Of a stretch of DNA of 7,136 bases, positions 5,817-7,136 are shown in pieces (the stretch's first letter is position 1; the number at the start of each line of letters is the position of its first letter). The notes below the pieces were generated by a model, which made no database searches, was not told the origin of the DNA, and was given only the letters and a program-made list of their open reading frames with translations. The position numbers were made by a program, and so were the translations under genes. The DNA is from Deltaproteobacteria bacterium. Lineage in GTDB: Bacteria > Desulfobacterota > Binatia > UBA9968. Location: assembly GCA_023250495.1 (NCBI GenBank), contig JAHFAP010000048.1, positions 1-7,136 on the forward strand. Reading direction: 5' to 3'.

Positions 5817-6734
5817 ATGGCGCCTCCGGTGAGCGTTGTCATTCCCACCCACAACCGCTGGCCAATGCTCTGCGATGCGGTCGGTTCGGTTCTCGCCCAG
5901 AGCTATAGAGACTTCGAGCTTATCGTTGTGGATGACGGCTCCGAGGACGGCACGGCGGGGAAGCTTGCGGCGAAGTATGGATCAGCCGCGCGCCTAGTGT
6001 CGCAACCGCGCCGGGGCGTGGCCGCGGCGCGCAACCTGGGGGCGAAGAGCTCTTGCGGCAGCTATCTAGCCTTTTTAGACTCTGACGACCTGTGGCAGCC
6101 GAGGAAGCTCGAAGTCCAGATGGCCTTCATGCAGGCGCCCTCGGACCGGCAGATTTGCCAGACGGAAGAGATCTGGATCAGGAATGGCGTCAGGGTCAAA
6201 CCAAAGAAGAGACATCGCAAGCCTTCGGGCGATCTCTTTCGCGCGAGTCTCGATCTCTGCCTGGTCAGCCCGTCGGCGGCGCTGATGACCAGAGAGCTGT
6301 TTGAACGAGTCGGAGGATTCGACGATTCGTTTCCGGTCTGCGAGGACTATGACCTGTGGCTGCGCATCGCGCTCGACCATCCCGTCTATCTGATTCCGGA
6401 ACCGTTGGTGATCAAACGCGGGGGCCACGCAGACCAGTTGTCCCGCTCCACCTGGGGCCTGGACCGGTTTCGCGTCCGGGCGATCAAGAAGCTGCTCGAC
6501 GCTGGTATCGGAGGGCAGAAGAGGAGATGGGCCGTCGAGGCGTTAGCACAGAAGATTGCGATCCTGGCTCATGGCGCAAGGAAGCGAAGGGATGAAACTC
6601 AAGCTTTAATATATGAAGCTTTACTTACTGATTTTATTGGAGAATTAGCACATGATCGATCAGAAGATTCTGGCTTACTCTCAGCTCAAGGGGTTTCACA
6701 AGCAGACGCAGGAGCGGTGGCTCGCGCTGAGTGA
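5817..6734 (+). CDS. Glycosyltransferase family 2 (GT-A fold)
   Basis: A 305-residue inverting sugar transferase of family GT2, cytoplasmic, probably acting in surface polysaccharide or glycolipid assembly. The N-terminus is classic: VSVVIPTHNRW (5-15), VVDDGSEDGT with Asp39-Asp40 for nucleotide binding, GVAAARNLGA (67-76), and FLDSDDLW with the DxD-type motif at Asp88-Asp91. The acceptor half has the family's VGGFDDSFPVCEDYDLWLRI segment, in which Glu176-Asp177 marks the catalytic base region. There is no membrane helix. Residues 200-225 (RGGHADQLSR...RFRVRAIKKLL) look like a subfamily signature, but the donor and acceptor sugars cannot be named. The start ATG at 5817 is directly before the APPVSVVIP motif, with only weak AGG-type ribosome-binding sequence. 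The last 83 bases also encode the start of the next gene in another frame, so the C-terminal tail of about 28 residues is probably not a conserved part of the enzyme. Confidence 0.9.
   Translation: MAPPVSVVIPTHNRWPMLCDAVGSVLAQSYRDFELIVVDDGSEDGTAGKLAAKYGSAARLVSQPRRGVAAARNLGAKSSCGSYLAFLDSDDLWQPRKLEVQMAFMQAPSDRQICQTEEIWIRNGVRVKPKKRHRKPSGDLFRASLDLCLVSPSAALMTRELFERVGGFDDSFPVCEDYDLWLRIALDHPVYLIPEPLVIKRGGHADQLSRSTWGLDRFRVRAIKKLLDAGIGGQKRRWAVEALAQKIAILAHGARKRRDETQALIYEALLTDFIGELAHDRSEDSGLLSAQGVSQADAGAVARAE
6639..6644 (+). promoter_or_regulatory. Ribosome-binding site for the right-edge gene
   Basis: GGAGAA lies 7 bases before the ATG at 6652, inside the glycosyltransferase coding region. In the downstream frame a TAG at 6646-6648 blocks any earlier start, so this site together with ATG 6652 defines the start of the next gene. 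Confidence 0.7.
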
Positions 6735-7136
6735 GGTTGACCGGGAGGCGCTGCTGACGCTGGCCCAGGCGCTGCAGGTCGGGGAGAATCACCTGCGGGA
6801 TTTTCTCGACTGGCTCGAGGAGATCGCGCTGCGCGACGGCGTGAGCGTCGCTCAGATCTTGAACCGTGAGGAGCTTTCCCGCGTAATGTCAGATTCCCGT
6901 CTGGGGCGAAACGACAAGCTCAAGCGCGTCAAGGACGAGCTGCGCCGGCTTCGTTTCCCCCGCCTGGCACGGATCGAGGAAGAGATCCGCCGGCGCATCC
7001 GCGAGATGAAGCTCAAGCCGCAGGTGCTGGTGACTGTTCCTGCCGGCCTTGAGGGCGGCGCCGTAAGAATTGAGATGAAGGCGACCAGCTACGATGAGTT
7101 GAAGCGGGTGTTTGGAGAAATGGCGAGGGTCGTCGA
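6652..7136 (+). CDS. Conserved-looking hypothetical protein (3' partial)
   Basis: The frame runs from ATG 6652 to the right edge without a stop: 161 complete codons, beginning MIDQKILAYSQLKGFHKQTQ. I do not recognise a named family. The visible part is rich in charged helices. Residues about 20-75 form a helical, possibly helix-turn-helix-sized segment (for example LALSEVDREALLTLAQAL and HLRDFLDWLEEIALRDG). Residues 80-120 are strongly basic and probably coiled (RLGRNDKLKRVKDELRRL, then RIEEEIRRRIREMKL). From 123 a more strand-like portion begins (PQVLVTVPAGLEGGAVRIEM). There is no signal peptide or membrane helix. A good ribosome-binding site and GC-biased third codon positions support real coding. 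It overlaps the upstream glycosyltransferase by 83 bases in a different frame, so the two are probably cotranscribed. The basic helices would allow nucleic-acid binding, but that is only a guess. Confidence 0.78.
   Translation, partial: MIDQKILAYSQLKGFHKQTQERWLALSEVDREALLTLAQALQVGENHLRDFLDWLEEIALRDGVSVAQILNREELSRVMSDSRLGRNDKLKRVKDELRRLRFPRLARIEEEIRRRIREMKLKPQVLVTVPAGLEGGAVRIEMKATSYDELKRVFGEMARVV

Noticed and set aside
6613..6648. Eleven-codon frame MKLYLLILLEN before the right-edge gene
   Set aside because: It lies inside the glycosyltransferase gene, has no ribosome-binding site, and is hydrophobic simply because the stretch is AT-rich.

Overview
The window is GC-rich bacterial DNA with densely packed genes. 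It encodes a periplasmic-type Slt70-like lytic transglycosylase, a bactofilin paired with a membrane-anchored M23 endopeptidase, a GT2 glycosyltransferase, an NMT1/SsuA-type substrate-binding protein and a CoxG-like SRPBCC protein. This mix points to a Gram-negative soil, sediment or groundwater lineage of the broad deltaproteobacterial type (Binatia, Rokubacteria or Tectomicrobia relatives would fit). That placement is inferred from gene content only; no rRNA or taxonomic marker is present.

Layout from left to right. (1) Positions 2-886, plus strand: the 3' part of an ABC-transporter substrate-binding protein whose N-terminus lies outside the window. (2) Positions 887-1056: a short gap between convergent genes carrying an imperfect inverted repeat. 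(3) Positions 3836-1057, minus strand: a two-gene unit in which slt is followed by a class-I glutamine-amidotransferase-like peptidase C26, joined by an ATGA stop/start overlap. A good sigma70-like promoter lies almost on top of the slt start codon. (4) Positions 3987-4421, plus strand: a lone CoxG-family SRPBCC gene with a TTG start, whose 3' end overlaps the next gene tail to tail. (5) Positions 5661-4411, minus strand: bactofilin followed by M23 peptidase, 9 bases apart, behind a TTGACA/TACTAT promoter. (6) Positions 5817-6734, plus strand: a GT2 glycosyltransferase. (7) Positions 6652 to the right edge, plus strand: the 5' part of an unrecognised conserved-looking protein that begins inside the glycosyltransferase gene.

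The common theme of positions 1057-6734 is the cell envelope. One glycan-cleaving enzyme (Slt), one peptide-cross-link-cleaving enzyme (M23), a cytoskeletal scaffold known in other bacteria to position such hydrolases (bactofilin) and a sugar transferase sit together. The C26 enzyme coupled to slt could plausibly act on glutamyl peptides released during wall turnover, but that is a hypothesis. I see no CRISPR array, rRNA, tRNA, insertion sequence or phage gene. No wholly new system is obvious. The most open questions are the slt-C26 coupling and the unidentified protein at the right edge with its unusual overlap.
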